From Methylotenera sp. (lineage in GTDB: Bacteria > Pseudomonadota > Gammaproteobacteria > Burkholderiales > Methylophilaceae), in the NCBI RefSeq assembly GCF_029945705.1, contig NZ_JAQSDC010000038.1, positions 1 to 64,000 on the forward strand: a stretch of 64,000 bases of DNA. Reading direction: 5' to 3'. Each line of letters begins with the position of its first letter. Position 1 is the stretch's first letter. Position numbers and translations under genes: made by a program. The notes beneath the pieces are model-generated. The model was not told where the DNA came from, did not search any database, and saw only the letters and a list, made by a program, of their open reading frames with translations. This document shows, piece by piece, positions 19,360 through 32,479 of the stretch.

Positions 19360-21132
19360 ATGAGCAATTTATTAGAAGTTTTGGTACCGGATATTGGTAA
19401 CTTTGATAGTGTGGATGTGATTGAAGTCCTTGTAAAAGTAGGAGATGTTATTGCTAAAGAAGACTCGCTGATGACAGTTGAATCTGATAAAGCATCCATG
19501 GACATTCCGTCTTCAGTTGCTGGTACCGTAAAAGAGTTAAAGGTCAAAGTTGGCGATAAAGTGGCTAAAGGTAGCTTGATTCTGCTAGTTGAAGCGGCTG
19601 CAAGTTCGGAAGCGCCAGCTACACAAGAAGTGGCTACAAAAACTGCAGCCGTTGAAGTTAAGCCAGTCGCAACGCCAGTGGCTTCAACTGTTGCTTTAGG
19701 CGCTGCAGATTTACATACGGAAGTCGTTGTTTTAGGTTCAGGCCCAGGCGGCTATACCGCAGCTTTCCGCGCTGCGGATTTAGGCAAAAAAGTGGTGCTG
19801 ATTGAACGTTACTCAACACTTGGTGGTGTTTGTCTAAACGTTGGTTGTATTCCTTCAAAAGCTTTATTGCATACAGCAAAAGTGATTACTGAAGCTGAAG
19901 AAACTGCGCATCACGGCGTGAGTTTCGGTGCGCCCCAAGTAGATTTAGAACAATTACGCAATTGGAAAGCTAATGACGTGGTCGCCAAGTTGACGGGTGG
20001 TTTAGCAGCGATGGCTAAACAACGCAATGTCACTACCGTGCAAGGTGTAGGTAAGTTTACCAGCCCAAATCAAATGGTTGTTACTGCTGCAGATGGCACA
20101 GTGACGACCATTTCGTTTGATAATGCAATTATCGCAGCTGGTTCACAAGCGACTAAATTTCCAGGTGTTGCAGCCGATGAGCGTATTATGGACTCTACTG
20201 GCGCGTTAGGATTAGCCGATATACCAAAACGCATGCTAGTCATTGGTGGCGGTATTATTGGTTTGGAAATGGGCACGGTTTATGATGCGTTAGGTTCTAA
20301 AGTGAGTGTTGTAGAGTTTACTGATGGGCTAATTCAAGGTTGTGACCGTGACTTGGTGCGCCCACTACAAAAACGTATGGAAAAACGTTTTGAAAGCATT
20401 ATGCTTAATACCAAAGTTGCTAGCATGGAGCCTAAAACAGATGGTATTCATGTCACCTTTGAAGGCGTTAACGGTAATGCAGATGCGCCTAAAGGCGTTG
20501 AAGTGTATGACCGCGTGTTGGTGTCTATCGGTCGCCGCCCAAATGGTAAAAATATCGGCGCTGAAAACGCAGGTGTGGCTGTAGATGATTATGGTTTTAT
20601 CGCGGTAGATAAGCAAATGCGCACCAACGTGCCACATATCTTTGCGATTGGCGACATCGTCGGCCAACCGATGCTGGCGCATAAAGCGACACATGAAGCT
20701 AAAGTAGCAGCAGAAGTCATTGCTGGTGAAAAAGTAGAATTCGTTGCCTCAGTGATCCCATCGGTGGCTTACACAGATCCTGAAGTGGCTTGGGTTGGTG
20801 TGACAGAAATAGAAGCTAAAGCCAAAGGCCTTGAGATTGAAAAGGCCTCATTCCCTTGGGCTGCGAGTGGTCGCGCAATATCAGTGGCACGCACAGAAGG
20901 GTTGACCAAGTTGATTTTTGATAAAAATACACATCGTGTGATTGGTGCTGGTATTGTGGGCGTTAATGCAGGTGAGTTATTGGCTGAAGCCGTGTTGGCG
21001 ATTGAAATGGGCGCAGATGCTCATGATTTAGGTTTGACGATTCATGCGCACCCAACCTTATCAGAAACTGTATGTTTTGCAGCCGAGATGAAAGAGGGCA
21101 CGATTACTGACCTCTACATTAAAAAACGCTAG
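19360..21132 (+). CDS. lpdA: Dihydrolipoyl dehydrogenase with N-terminal lipoyl domain
   Basis: Lipoyl domain [13 protein letters not shown] followed by FAD domain with [17 protein letters not shown] and C-terminal HAHPTLSE. Confidence 0.96.
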   Translation: MSNLLEVLVPDIGNFDSVDVIEVLVKVGDVIAKEDSLMTVESDKASMDIPSSVAGTVKELKVKVGDKVAKGSLILLVEAAASSEAPATQEVATKTAAVEVKPVATPVASTVALGAADLHTEVVVLGSGPGGYTAAFRAADLGKKVVLIERYSTLGGVCLNVGCIPSKALLHTAKVITEAEETAHHGVSFGAPQVDLEQLRNWKANDVVAKLTGGLAAMAKQRNVTTVQGVGKFTSPNQMVVTAADGTVTTISFDNAIIAAGSQATKFPGVAADERIMDSTGALGLADIPKRMLVIGGGIIGLEMGTVYDALGSKVSVVEFTDGLIQGCDRDLVRPLQKRMEKRFESIMLNTKVASMEPKTDGIHVTFEGVNGNADAPKGVEVYDRVLVSIGRRPNGKNIGAENAGVAVDDYGFIAVDKQMRTNVPHIFAIGDIVGQPMLAHKATHEAKVAAEVIAGEKVEFVASVIPSVAYTDPEVAWVGVTEIEAKAKGLEIEKASFPWAASGRAISVARTEGLTKLIFDKNTHRVIGAGIVGVNAGELLAEAVLAIEMGADAHDLGLTIHAHPTLSETVCFAAEMKEGTITDLYIKKR

Positions 21133-21183
21133 GATTTACTGAGTCTAGATTCTACTGAATTAAGTTGAATAGGATATAACACT

Positions 21184-21393
21184 ATGCAATCACTAAACAG
21201 TTTAACGAGAGCTGAGAAATTGCGCATGATGGATGCGCTTTGGGACGATTTAACTCATGATATAGAGCCGTTTCAATCGCCAGCGTGGCATGAGGATGTG
21301 TTACGTGACACGCAACAGCGAGTTGCTAAGGGTGAGGTTGAAACTTTAGATTGGGAAAAAGCCAAGCAGCTATTGCGCAATCAACTTAAATGA
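21184..21393 (+). CDS. Addiction module antitoxin (TIGR02574-like)
   Basis: Small 69 aa protein 'LTRAEKLRMMDALWDDL...WHEDVL' typical of putative addiction module components; overlaps the downstream toxin ORF. Confidence 0.82.
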   Translation: MQSLNSLTRAEKLRMMDALWDDLTHDIEPFQSPAWHEDVLRDTQQRVAKGEVETLDWEKAKQLLRNQLK

Positions 21394-21683
21394 AAATTCA
21401 GTTATTAAGCACGGCTTTTGCTGATATAGCAGAGGCTCAAATGTTTTATGAGAAGCAACAAAAGGATTTAGGGGTTTATTTTCAAGATGCGATATTTGCC
21501 GATATTGATTCACTGATTGTCTATGCAGGTGTTCATGTGCAGATTTTCGGATTTTATCGTGCGCTCTCAAAAGTATTCCCTTATGCAATTTATTACAAAA
21601 TAGAGCCTGTGAGTGTGGTTGTGTGGCATGTGCTAGATTGCAGAGCGAAGCCAGCTCGAATAAAAAGGATGCTTAAAAACTAA
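21390..21683 (+). CDS. RelE/ParE family toxin
   Basis: 97 aa; 'FADIAEAQMFYEKQQKDLG...FGFYRALSKVFPYAIYYKIE...VWHVLDCRAKPARI'; ATGA overlap with the antitoxin. Confidence 0.85.
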   Translation: MKIQLLSTAFADIAEAQMFYEKQQKDLGVYFQDAIFADIDSLIVYAGVHVQIFGFYRALSKVFPYAIYYKIEPVSVVVWHVLDCRAKPARIKRMLKN

Positions 21684-23047
21684 TGCAAACATTTACCTCA
21701 TTACTTTCGCAACTCCTTCCAAATGACAGGGTGTTCACCGACCCTGTGGATTGCTACGCTTATGCTTATGATAATTCGCGTATTTTTCATGCCCCTATCG
21801 CCGTAGTTTTTCCGCTGAATACCGAAGAAGTGCAAGCTGTGATTAAGCTTTGTAATGCGCATAATGTGCCAGTTGTGCCGCGCGGCCGTGGTACGGGCAC
21901 TGCGGGTGGTAGCGTGCCTGAAGCTGGCGGTGTTGCGTTGTCCTTAGAGCGCATGAATAAAATTATCAGTGTAGACCCAGATAACCGCATGGCGATTATT
22001 GAGCCGGGCGTGCTCAATCAAGAGTTGCAAGATGCGATTAAAGGTGTTGGTTTCTTTTGGCCGCCAGATCCATCAAGTGCGGCTTATTGCAGTATTGGCG
22101 GTAATCTTGCCACTTGTGCAGCTGGCCCACATGCTGTGAAATATGGTGTTGCACGTGACCACGTGCTTGGCTTAAAAGCAGTAACTGGTAATGGCGACAT
22201 TATTAAAACAGGCTGCTACACCAGCAAAGGCGTGGTTGGTTACGACTTAACTCGATTATTAGTTGGTTCTGAGGGCACACTCGCAGTAATTGTTGAAGCG
22301 ACACTCAAACTCACCCCTTTACCAAAACATACAGGAGGCATCACCGCAGAGTTTGCAGATACGGCCAGTTGCGCGCGCGCGATTGCAGCGATTATGGCGC
22401 AACCTTACACGCCAAGTGCTTTGGAATTTTTAGATAACGGTGCCTTAAATCTGATTAGAGGTCGCCATAAAAACCTATTGCCACAAAATGCCCGCGCTTA
22501 CTTGATGATAGAGGTTGATGGTGCGCAGCAAGAGATTATTGAAGCCACCGAGGCGATTTTGCAAGCTTGCCAAGTAGATGGCTTGATTGAAGCCAAACCT
22601 GCGGAAGATACCAAGGCTTTATGGGCTGCACGTAAGGCTTTGTCGCCATTGTTGAAAGACATTGCGCCTAAGAAAATTAATGAAGACATCGCCGTGCCAG
22701 TGTCGCATTTGCCTGAATTATTAACAGGTTTAGAGAAATTAGCCGCGCAATACAAAATTTCTAATGTGAATTTTGGTCACGCAGGCAATGGCAATATACA
22801 CGTGAACTTACTAGTAAACCCAGACAATGCCGATGAAATGAAACGTGCTTATGAGTGCTTGGATGAGGTGTTCAGCTTAGTACTTTCGTTGCAAGGCACG
22901 TTATCTGGCGAACATGGTGTGGGTATGGCGAAACGCCCATTTATTTCACGCGAGATCGATGAAACCACCATTAATTTAATGAAAGCCGTTAAGTTAACGT
23001 TTGACCCGAATAATATTTTAAATCCGGGTAAGTTGTTTCCCAACTAG
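21683..23047 (+). CDS. FAD-binding oxidoreductase (GlcD / D-lactate dehydrogenase-like)
   Basis: FAD-PCMH domain 'VPRGRGTGTAGGSVPEAGGVALSLERMN', C-terminal 'GTLSGEHGVGMAKRPF...FDPNNILNPGKLF'. Confidence 0.93.
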   Translation: MQTFTSLLSQLLPNDRVFTDPVDCYAYAYDNSRIFHAPIAVVFPLNTEEVQAVIKLCNAHNVPVVPRGRGTGTAGGSVPEAGGVALSLERMNKIISVDPDNRMAIIEPGVLNQELQDAIKGVGFFWPPDPSSAAYCSIGGNLATCAAGPHAVKYGVARDHVLGLKAVTGNGDIIKTGCYTSKGVVGYDLTRLLVGSEGTLAVIVEATLKLTPLPKHTGGITAEFADTASCARAIAAIMAQPYTPSALEFLDNGALNLIRGRHKNLLPQNARAYLMIEVDGAQQEIIEATEAILQACQVDGLIEAKPAEDTKALWAARKALSPLLKDIAPKKINEDIAVPVSHLPELLTGLEKLAAQYKISNVNFGHAGNGNIHVNLLVNPDNADEMKRAYECLDEVFSLVLSLQGTLSGEHGVGMAKRPFISREIDETTINLMKAVKLTFDPNNILNPGKLFPN

Positions 23048-23073
23048 TTTGCTTGTCCTAAGATTGGGGCTAT

Positions 23074-23423
23074 TTATTTTGCTCGGGTAAACTTTGCATA
23101 ATAAATAGCGCATCCAAAAAATATCACGGTGAGTAAAACTTCAAGCAGTGCTAATTTGGCTGAAAGTCCAACATCTGACCAAGCGCGCACAATGCCCTCA
23201 GTGAAATATAGCAAAATAAACATACTTGCCCATTTATAGGTGTAGCGTTTGCCGTGCAGAGTGCCGAATAACGGCAGTAATAATGGGAGCGTTTTTAGCA
23301 TGAGTAATGAACCGCCTGGCTTGAATGGTGCGAGCACTGTTTCCCATGCTAAACAAAGTAGGATAAGCGCGATTAAGCTAATGCTAGCGCCTAGTTGAAG
23401 TTGCTGTATGCTAGGTTTTTGCA

Positions 23424-23427
<4 letters not shown>
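23074..23427 (-). CDS. DUF2069-type integral membrane protein
   Basis: 117 aa, several TM segments, 'LLPLFGTLHGKRYTYKWASMFILLYFTEGIVRAWSD'. Confidence 0.75.
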
Positions 23428-24778
<1,351 letters not shown>

Positions 24779-25375
24779 CTAATCTTCCAAGTGATAAGTA
24801 ATATTTCCATCTTTAATGGTAATTATTTTTTTTGATTTTAGAGTTTCAATTAAATTAGCTAATTCATGTCCAGAAAGGCTTTTTTGAAATAGTGAATTAA
24901 TCGTGCTGTTTAGAGTTTTCTCTTTACGTGGTTTTGAAGAACCTCGCTGTTTTAAGTTGTCGATAACCGCATTGATTCTCTCGGTTTCAGATGATGAGTT
25001 AAGTGCTTTAAATAAAGGCATATCTTTAACCTCTAGTGACCTGGCGCACAATATTTTTATAGTCTTTAAGTGTTTAATTAAAGGATCAAATCCTTTATCT
25101 CTAGAAATAATATGAAAGTATGAGTTAGGTTCTTCTTTTGCTAACTGACCGATATAGAATGCGATATGAAAATCTAATGCATTGTGGCCATTACCATCTA
25201 TTTTTATATATTTAGCCTTAGTTCCAAATTCTTGCAACGTTTCTACTAGTTCAAATGGAATTTTGGATTGATTTTCACCTACAAAAATAAATACTCGGAA
25301 TTGCTCCTGATTTAAAGCTGAGAGCAACTTTGGCTGAACATTTTCGTAGTCTATAAGTACAAAGTTAGTTTTCAT
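24779..25375 (-). CDS. PIN/NYN-like domain protein with C-terminal helical/winged-helix-like tail
   Basis: 'FVLIDYENVQPKLL...KIDGNGHNALDFHIAFYIGQL...FHIISRDKGFDPLIKHL' matches the PIN-like acidic-residue layout (DYEN...NALDF...SRDKGFD). Confidence 0.75.
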   Translation of the reverse strand: MKTNFVLIDYENVQPKLLSALNQEQFRVFIFVGENQSKIPFELVETLQEFGTKAKYIKIDGNGHNALDFHIAFYIGQLAKEEPNSYFHIISRDKGFDPLIKHLKTIKILCARSLEVKDMPLFKALNSSSETERINAVIDNLKQRGSSKPRKEKTLNSTINSLFQKSLSGHELANLIETLKSKKIITIKDGNITYHLED

Positions 25376-25481
25376 TAATAAATTAAAACCTTTAAATTTA
25401 TAAGTAATATTGACATTAATTCACATGCATGAGTTTTGGCGTGGATTACTTATTATTAACGTTCATTTTTTTGGATACATT

Positions 25482-28400
25482 TTATTTGAAGCTAAAAGTA
25501 TACAGCACATCTACAGCGCTTTCTGTGCCTGCTTCTCCGCGCAATGACCAACGTGAGGTCATGTTGTAGGTGAGTCTGGCAACATCTAAAAGACCGCTGA
25601 TGCTTTTTTGATAGCTGAGATATAGCCTCGATGAAAGGCGTTTGCCAAACACCACGGCGGCGCTGTCTGCATCACCGCCAGAAAAACTAAATTCGTCTAA
25701 GCCGGCCGCTCTTGCCAACTGTGTTTGCAATGGCACGGATTGTCCTTGCGATAGTATTACGCCAGCAGCTAGTGATAATAAGCCATAGTCACTTTTGCTG
25801 GTTTGGTCCATGCCGTGTCCTAATACTAGCCATGATAATTTCTCGCTGTCAGCTACCGCTGGGTCAGAAACTAATTTTGTGATGGGGATAAGGGCTGTGC
25901 CTGTGACTTCGATGCCCGCATTCACTGGCGTGGTGTTACGCATGGCTCTGATGTTGATCCCTGGATTTTCTACCGTGCCGTTAAAGTTAATAATGCCGCG
26001 CTCTATGATTAATTTTTGACCGTAAGCGGAGAAAGAGCCTTCTTTCACTTCGATGATACCTTCGGTATGTGGTTGATATTGTGTTAAACCAGTTAGGGTT
26101 AATGCACCAGTAAGTTGTGCATCTAGTCCGCGACCGCGCAAGGTGAACTCCTTGCCTAAGTCGATACGCAATCCGTTGAGTAATATTTTGAGTGCAGGTT
26201 CAGGGGTAATGTCAGTTTGCCCAATAATAACCACGTCATCTCCAAGCACTGGCGTATCCTCATTTGACAACTCAACGAGACCTTTCGCTACATTGAAATT
26301 GCCAGAAATCATGAGTAAACCATTGGTCAATGTGGTTTTTCCTGTGCCATTTAAAGTTAAGAGGCGATCAGCGCGAGAGATTGCCGTGAAGTTTTGCGCA
26401 GACCAATCTAGGTCAATTTGTGGTTTTGCTTTGTCTAAATGAGCGGTGTCTAGCAGTAAAAATCCTGTGGCTTGTAAGTGCCCATCGCCGCCTTGCCATG
26501 TGGCTTTAGTAATGAGTAATTTGTCATGCTCAAAACTTGCTTGCAACTCGCCATTAATAAAATTGACGCCTTCAGTTGGTAGCGAGAATTGCAGATTCTT
26601 ACCATCCACATTGCCGCTGAAATTAGGCTCTGCTAGTGTGCCGTTAGCGGTAACGGTGATATTTAAATGACCATCAAAGCTGGCATCCATCAGTGAAGTG
26701 GGCATGGGCAGCCATGCTAGAGTTTGTAATTGCGCTTTGCCGTTCAATGTCAGTGGCGCACTGGCAAGTAGGGCGAACCCCGCGTTTACTTTGGTGAAAG
26801 TGGTGCTTAAATTAACCTCTAAAAAGCCAATATTTTGTCCCTTAAGGCTAGCGCTAATCTCAGCCTGATTATTCACAAACGTAGCGTCAAATCTTGCCTC
26901 TTGTAAACCAAGTGGTTTCTTAGTGCCATCGGCTGCGGTCATTGTGAAATCGCCAGTATCGTGCTTTAAGTTGATATAGCCATTCAAACTATCTGTTGCT
27001 TTGATGTCCCATTGAGCTGAAAAAACTGGGCTGCCTTGTAGTGTGGATGGCAATATGAACAATTCTGCGGGTAAATCCTCTAGTGCCAATTGATCGGCAT
27101 GGCCAGCGCTTGCAAAGCCACTGGAGTCAAATTTTATGAGGTCAATAAACAGGTTGCCTTTATTTAATTGAACGTGCGCTTGTTCTAGTGTTGCGCCTTT
27201 CGCATCGAATGACAACGTCGCTGGCGTGGTCAGTTTGATAGGTGAGTTTCCTTCCAAAGATAGGCTCTGCAATAATCCCTGCCAGCGGTTGGTTGCAGTG
27301 ATTAAGCCGCCTTGCAACGTGCTTTCAAATTTAAGCTCCTTGCCTTGAGCACTTAGATTAAGCTGATGTTTTGCTCGTGTACCTTGTAAAGTCAGTTTGC
27401 CATCCAACACAGGATGCTTGCCGTATTGCAGGTTGTTGGCAGTAAACTCTCCGTTTACTTGGCCATTTTCATCAGCCATCATCGATGCCTGACCTGCTAG
27501 TTTTTCTACTTTCAAACCGCCTGGCAAGCTGATATTTTTTGCGAGCAATTTGAGTTGTAGTGCTAAATTCTCAAAAGTACCTGTCACCGTACCGCTTACA
27601 TTTGCTTGACCAGAATAATCTGTGCCAAACTTTCTCAAATCTGCTAAATCAGCTTGCCAATCAAGTTTACTATCGGCTTGCCCAAGGCTGCCATTTGCTT
27701 TAATGATGTTGTTGGCAATACTGGCTTGCAGATCGATATTGCGGATTTGCTTATCTTCAATGATGATGTTGCCGCTGCTAAGCAAGGCTTGGCCTTGCCA
27801 TTGGCTATCTCGTGCGGCAAATTGGATGGTAGTCGCGAAGGTCGGTAGAAGCTTACCTTGTACAGCAATATCAAAATTGAGTTTTGATGTTGGGTAGTTA
27901 CCAAAGTTTTCAGGCTTGAGTTCGTTAATCGTGATGTTGGCCGAGAGGGGATAATCATCCGCCAAGCCAAGTTGACCTTTAATATTCACAAGGGCTGCGG
28001 ATGGTATATTGGTCTGCTGAGTTTGGAATATGGCTAATTGATTGTTGTGTTTGGCGAGTATTAAGTCGCTATTAAAATGTAAGGTTTGCAGGTCGCCAGA
28101 GAGTGCTACTTTAATATCGTAATGTGTGCTGGCATTCGCTTTTTTGAGGTTAGTGTTGCCTTCAAGTATAAAAGGTTTGGAGGTGCTCATTTGTAGTGTT
28201 GTTGAAGCGGAACCCCATGGCGTATCAACATTTAACGTATTAATTTTGATGGTTTTTGCATCAGCTTCAAGGTTGAGCTTTAGATTGCTATAGGTCTGAG
28301 TTTCACCATTTTTAATGACGAGTATCTCTGCAATATCCGCCTGCATGATTTTAATGGGAAATGGTGGTTTAATGCGATTAGGCAAACCTGCATCTTTTGT

Positions 28401-28664
28401 TTTTGCCGTACCGTCGCCCACTGTAATAATAAGCCGTTTTGCGCGCACCTTGTCTACCAATAACTTGCCGTCACCAAATGGCGAAAACTGCCAGTTAGCC
28501 TCTAGTTTTTCAAGTTTCAGGTGAATGTTATCGAGGTCGTAACTAAAAGTATCAAGGCTGGTTTGGGAGTTGATTGACATTTCGCTGTGTGCGGGGCTTA
28601 CCAATAAACTAAGACCAATCAGCATTAACATTAAATAACGTATAGAAAAGTAGCGTTGCACCAT
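25482..28664 (-). CDS. tamB: Translocation and assembly module protein TamB
   Basis: 1060 aa beta-rich repeats; C-terminal DUF490-like region ending 'YLSYQKSISGLLDVARLTYNMTSRWSLRGEAGTESAVDVLYTFSFK'. Confidence 0.9.
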   Translation of the reverse strand: MVQRYFSIRYLMLMLIGLSLLVSPAHSEMSINSQTSLDTFSYDLDNIHLKLEKLEANWQFSPFGDGKLLVDKVRAKRLIITVGDGTAKTKDAGLPNRIKPPFPIKIMQADIAEILVIKNGETQTYSNLKLNLEADAKTIKINTLNVDTPWGSASTTLQMSTSKPFILEGNTNLKKANASTHYDIKVALSGDLQTLHFNSDLILAKHNNQLAIFQTQQTNIPSAALVNIKGQLGLADDYPLSANITINELKPENFGNYPTSKLNFDIAVQGKLLPTFATTIQFAARDSQWQGQALLSSGNIIIEDKQIRNIDLQASIANNIIKANGSLGQADSKLDWQADLADLRKFGTDYSGQANVSGTVTGTFENLALQLKLLAKNISLPGGLKVEKLAGQASMMADENGQVNGEFTANNLQYGKHPVLDGKLTLQGTRAKHQLNLSAQGKELKFESTLQGGLITATNRWQGLLQSLSLEGNSPIKLTTPATLSFDAKGATLEQAHVQLNKGNLFIDLIKFDSSGFASAGHADQLALEDLPAELFILPSTLQGSPVFSAQWDIKATDSLNGYINLKHDTGDFTMTAADGTKKPLGLQEARFDATFVNNQAEISASLKGQNIGFLEVNLSTTFTKVNAGFALLASAPLTLNGKAQLQTLAWLPMPTSLMDASFDGHLNITVTANGTLAEPNFSGNVDGKNLQFSLPTEGVNFINGELQASFEHDKLLITKATWQGGDGHLQATGFLLLDTAHLDKAKPQIDLDWSAQNFTAISRADRLLTLNGTGKTTLTNGLLMISGNFNVAKGLVELSNEDTPVLGDDVVIIGQTDITPEPALKILLNGLRIDLGKEFTLRGRGLDAQLTGALTLTGLTQYQPHTEGIIEVKEGSFSAYGQKLIIERGIINFNGTVENPGINIRAMRNTTPVNAGIEVTGTALIPITKLVSDPAVADSEKLSWLVLGHGMDQTSKSDYGLLSLAAGVILSQGQSVPLQTQLARAAGLDEFSFSGGDADSAAVVFGKRLSSRLYLSYQKSISGLLDVARLTYNMTSRWSLRGEAGTESAVDVLYTFSFK

Positions 28665-30412
28665 CAGAAAGCCACCCCTATATTAAAGTGGAGTCGATAT
28701 TCGCCAGTCGCTTCACCGTAAGCAATATCAGCACCAATCGGGCCTAGAGGGCTTTTCCAGCGTGCACCTAAACCATAGCCGTAGACAGGTGATAAGTCTT
28801 GTAAAGAGTTGGCGGCATTACCTGCATCCACAAATAGCGCTGCGCCCCATTGGCTGGTGAGCCATTGAACAACTTCAACGCTACCCGTGGCAATGTAACG
28901 TCCACCAACAATTGCATCGCCCTCTGTCACACCTAAGCTTTGATAGGCATAACCGCGCACGGACTGATCACCACCGGCACGAAATAAATATAATTCAGGA
29001 GCACTATTTTTGCCGTTCACTAAACCAATTTCGGCACGTGCAATAAGTTGTGTGCTCGAAGTAATCGGGTAGTAGGCTTGAGTTTTAATGTGACTTTGCA
29101 AGAAACTGCCATTCGCCGTAGACGTTAATGGCGCGCCAGTAAACTGCACATTCAATAAATAACCACGTGTTGGGTTGAGATCGTTATCGGTATGTCTGAG
29201 TATGATGCCATAGCCAAGTGTTGCTGCATAAGTGCTGGCAGAGCCTGCACCATCAACCTTAGAGCTTTCAGTCAGCAGGTTTGCATTCACATATTGTTCA
29301 CGTTTTCGATCTCCCCATGCGCGTTTAACGCCAACTTGCGTCACGGTTAAATCTAAACCTTCTACCAGCGTATGAGATACATTTCCATTCAAGCTATCTC
29401 GGTAACCTGCTTTAGTCGTTGGCAGATGAATCTCACTGCTAAGGACTTGCGCATCTTTCTCCACTTTAAGGTTGCTACTCAATCTCCAGCCCATATTGAA
29501 CAAATTCAAGTCATCTACAGATAATTGCAAACGTGGTCCTGTGTTAGTGCTGTAACCAGCACCGATGCCCATTTTAATGCTACGATTTTCGATGACTGTG
29601 ACTTTAATCGGTGCAGCATTAGGGTCTGCACCATTATTTGAATTGAGCGTATCGGCAGTTACTTCTACGCTTTGAAAATAACCACTTTCCTGTAAGCGCG
29701 TTTGAAATGTCAGCAAGTCAGATTGGTTATAAATATGCCCAGCTTTAATGGGGTTAAGGTTTTCAACCACTCTAGGTTTGTAGCGCTTTAAACCTACTAT
29801 TGTCGTATCACCAAACCTAATTGCAGCACCGCTATTCACCTCGACACTTAATGCTACTGTCTGCGTCTCTAGGTTAACTTCTGCTTTACTATTGCTGATG
29901 CTGGCATTGGGATAACGCTGGACTAAAAACTCAGTCAACAGCTTACGTTTAGCTTGACTCCAACTTTCTTGGCGAAAAGGCTCACCTTTTTGCAATAGCC
30001 ATGTATCACGGAGTTTTTCTACGCTAGGCTTGGCATCTGCTGGCTGAGTAGTAATTTCTCCCGTAAATTTCAATGTCACATCGTTGACTAAAACAGGTGC
30101 ACCAGCTTCAACCTCAAATTTAGCGATGTATACGCCACTTTGGTTGTTGAGCGTTGGAGTAATTTTGGCTGCGAAATAGCCTTCGGTTGCGATTAAATCT
30201 TTGATGTTTTGCGGGGCTAGTGAGAATAAACGTTGCCACTCTGCGGGGCTCATGCGCGGATTGTCGCGCCATTTCACCATGTCTAAATGCTTTTGCAGTA
30301 AGTCTTTGAGTGGTGTTGGTGCCGTAATTTCAAGCTGATAATGGGCTGACTCTGCCTGCACAGGTAGAGCCAGAAATAGCCACAAAAAACAGATTAAAAG
30401 GATTTTTCTCAA
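28664..30412 (-). CDS. tamA: Autotransporter assembly factor TamA (Omp85 family)
   Basis: POTRA domains plus Omp85 barrel, 'GGDQSVRGYAYQSLG', C-terminal 'LGPIGADIAYGEATGEYRLHFNIGVAF'; adjoins tamB. Confidence 0.92.
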   Translation of the reverse strand: MRKILLICFLWLFLALPVQAESAHYQLEITAPTPLKDLLQKHLDMVKWRDNPRMSPAEWQRLFSLAPQNIKDLIATEGYFAAKITPTLNNQSGVYIAKFEVEAGAPVLVNDVTLKFTGEITTQPADAKPSVEKLRDTWLLQKGEPFRQESWSQAKRKLLTEFLVQRYPNASISNSKAEVNLETQTVALSVEVNSGAAIRFGDTTIVGLKRYKPRVVENLNPIKAGHIYNQSDLLTFQTRLQESGYFQSVEVTADTLNSNNGADPNAAPIKVTVIENRSIKMGIGAGYSTNTGPRLQLSVDDLNLFNMGWRLSSNLKVEKDAQVLSSEIHLPTTKAGYRDSLNGNVSHTLVEGLDLTVTQVGVKRAWGDRKREQYVNANLLTESSKVDGAGSASTYAATLGYGIILRHTDNDLNPTRGYLLNVQFTGAPLTSTANGSFLQSHIKTQAYYPITSSTQLIARAEIGLVNGKNSAPELYLFRAGGDQSVRGYAYQSLGVTEGDAIVGGRYIATGSVEVVQWLTSQWGAALFVDAGNAANSLQDLSPVYGYGLGARWKSPLGPIGADIAYGEATGEYRLHFNIGVAF

Positions 30413-30471
30413 GTGTAGGCTACCTTATTTAATTGCCCGACTTGTGGATGCTTACTAAGCGAGCATCGCAG

Positions 30472-31884
<1,413 letters not shown>

Positions 31885-31961
31885 TTACCTTAGTCGAAGG
31901 TGCGTAAAAAGTTTTTATTTTGCACCAACTACTTTGGTTGTATATTTTTAGCTAAAAATAA

Positions 31962-32020
31962 ATACCTTCCCCTAAATAGGGGGTATGCAATTGAAATTAT
32001 TTTGTGTAAAGTTTTGTAAT
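31962..32020 (+). promoter_or_regulatory. Promoter with upstream dyad
   Basis: CCCCTA-AA-TAGGGG dyad inside ATACCTTCCCCTAAATAGGGGGTAT (31962-31986), followed by TTGAAA (31991-31996) and TGTAAT (32015-32020), 18-nt spacer. Confidence 0.5.
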
Positions 32021-32039
32021 GATTTTTAAGGGGATTTTA

Positions 32040-32423
32040 ATGACTAAATTAAAGTGTGCGGTTTTGGCTGTATTGGTTTTAGCAAGTGCTTCAGTAAAAG
32101 CAGATGGCGTAGGGATTTTTTTTGGTGTAGGTTATGCGTTTGGTAGCTCTGGTGGCCCAGGCGTTTCGTTTAAATTATTAAGCGATAGAGAAGAGCACAA
32201 AGCGGTGGTTGGTGCTGGTGTTTCTTACTATCCAATGTCCACGAATAAATTTGGTGCTGACATTAGTGCAGGCTACAACTTTAATAATTCCGCGATTACA
32301 GTGGGGTATGACTTCTTGCAGAGTGGTGTTGTGTTAGGCGCAGGCTATGTGAATACTAAGGATGATAATGGCGCCGCTGCACCAGTAGTGACGCCAACAC
32401 CTCCTCAGAACAACAATACGTAA
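32040..32423 (+). CDS. Small secreted Gly-rich protein of unknown function
   Basis: Signal peptide MTKLKCAVLAVLVLASASVKA; AAGGGGA RBS before the ATG at 32040. Confidence 0.65.
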   Translation: MTKLKCAVLAVLVLASASVKADGVGIFFGVGYAFGSSGGPGVSFKLLSDREEHKAVVGAGVSYYPMSTNKFGADISAGYNFNNSAITVGYDFLQSGVVLGAGYVNTKDDNGAAAPVVTPTPPQNNNT

Positions 32424-32442
32424 ATGTTTTTGCAGTATTAGA

Positions 32443-32478
32443 AAAAGGGTATGTAGTGATTTTACATACCCTTTTTTA
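32443..32478. terminator. Bidirectional terminator between convergent genes
   Basis: AAAAAGGGTATGTA-GTGATT-TTACATACCCTTTTTT. Confidence 0.9.
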
Positions 32479-32479
32479 A

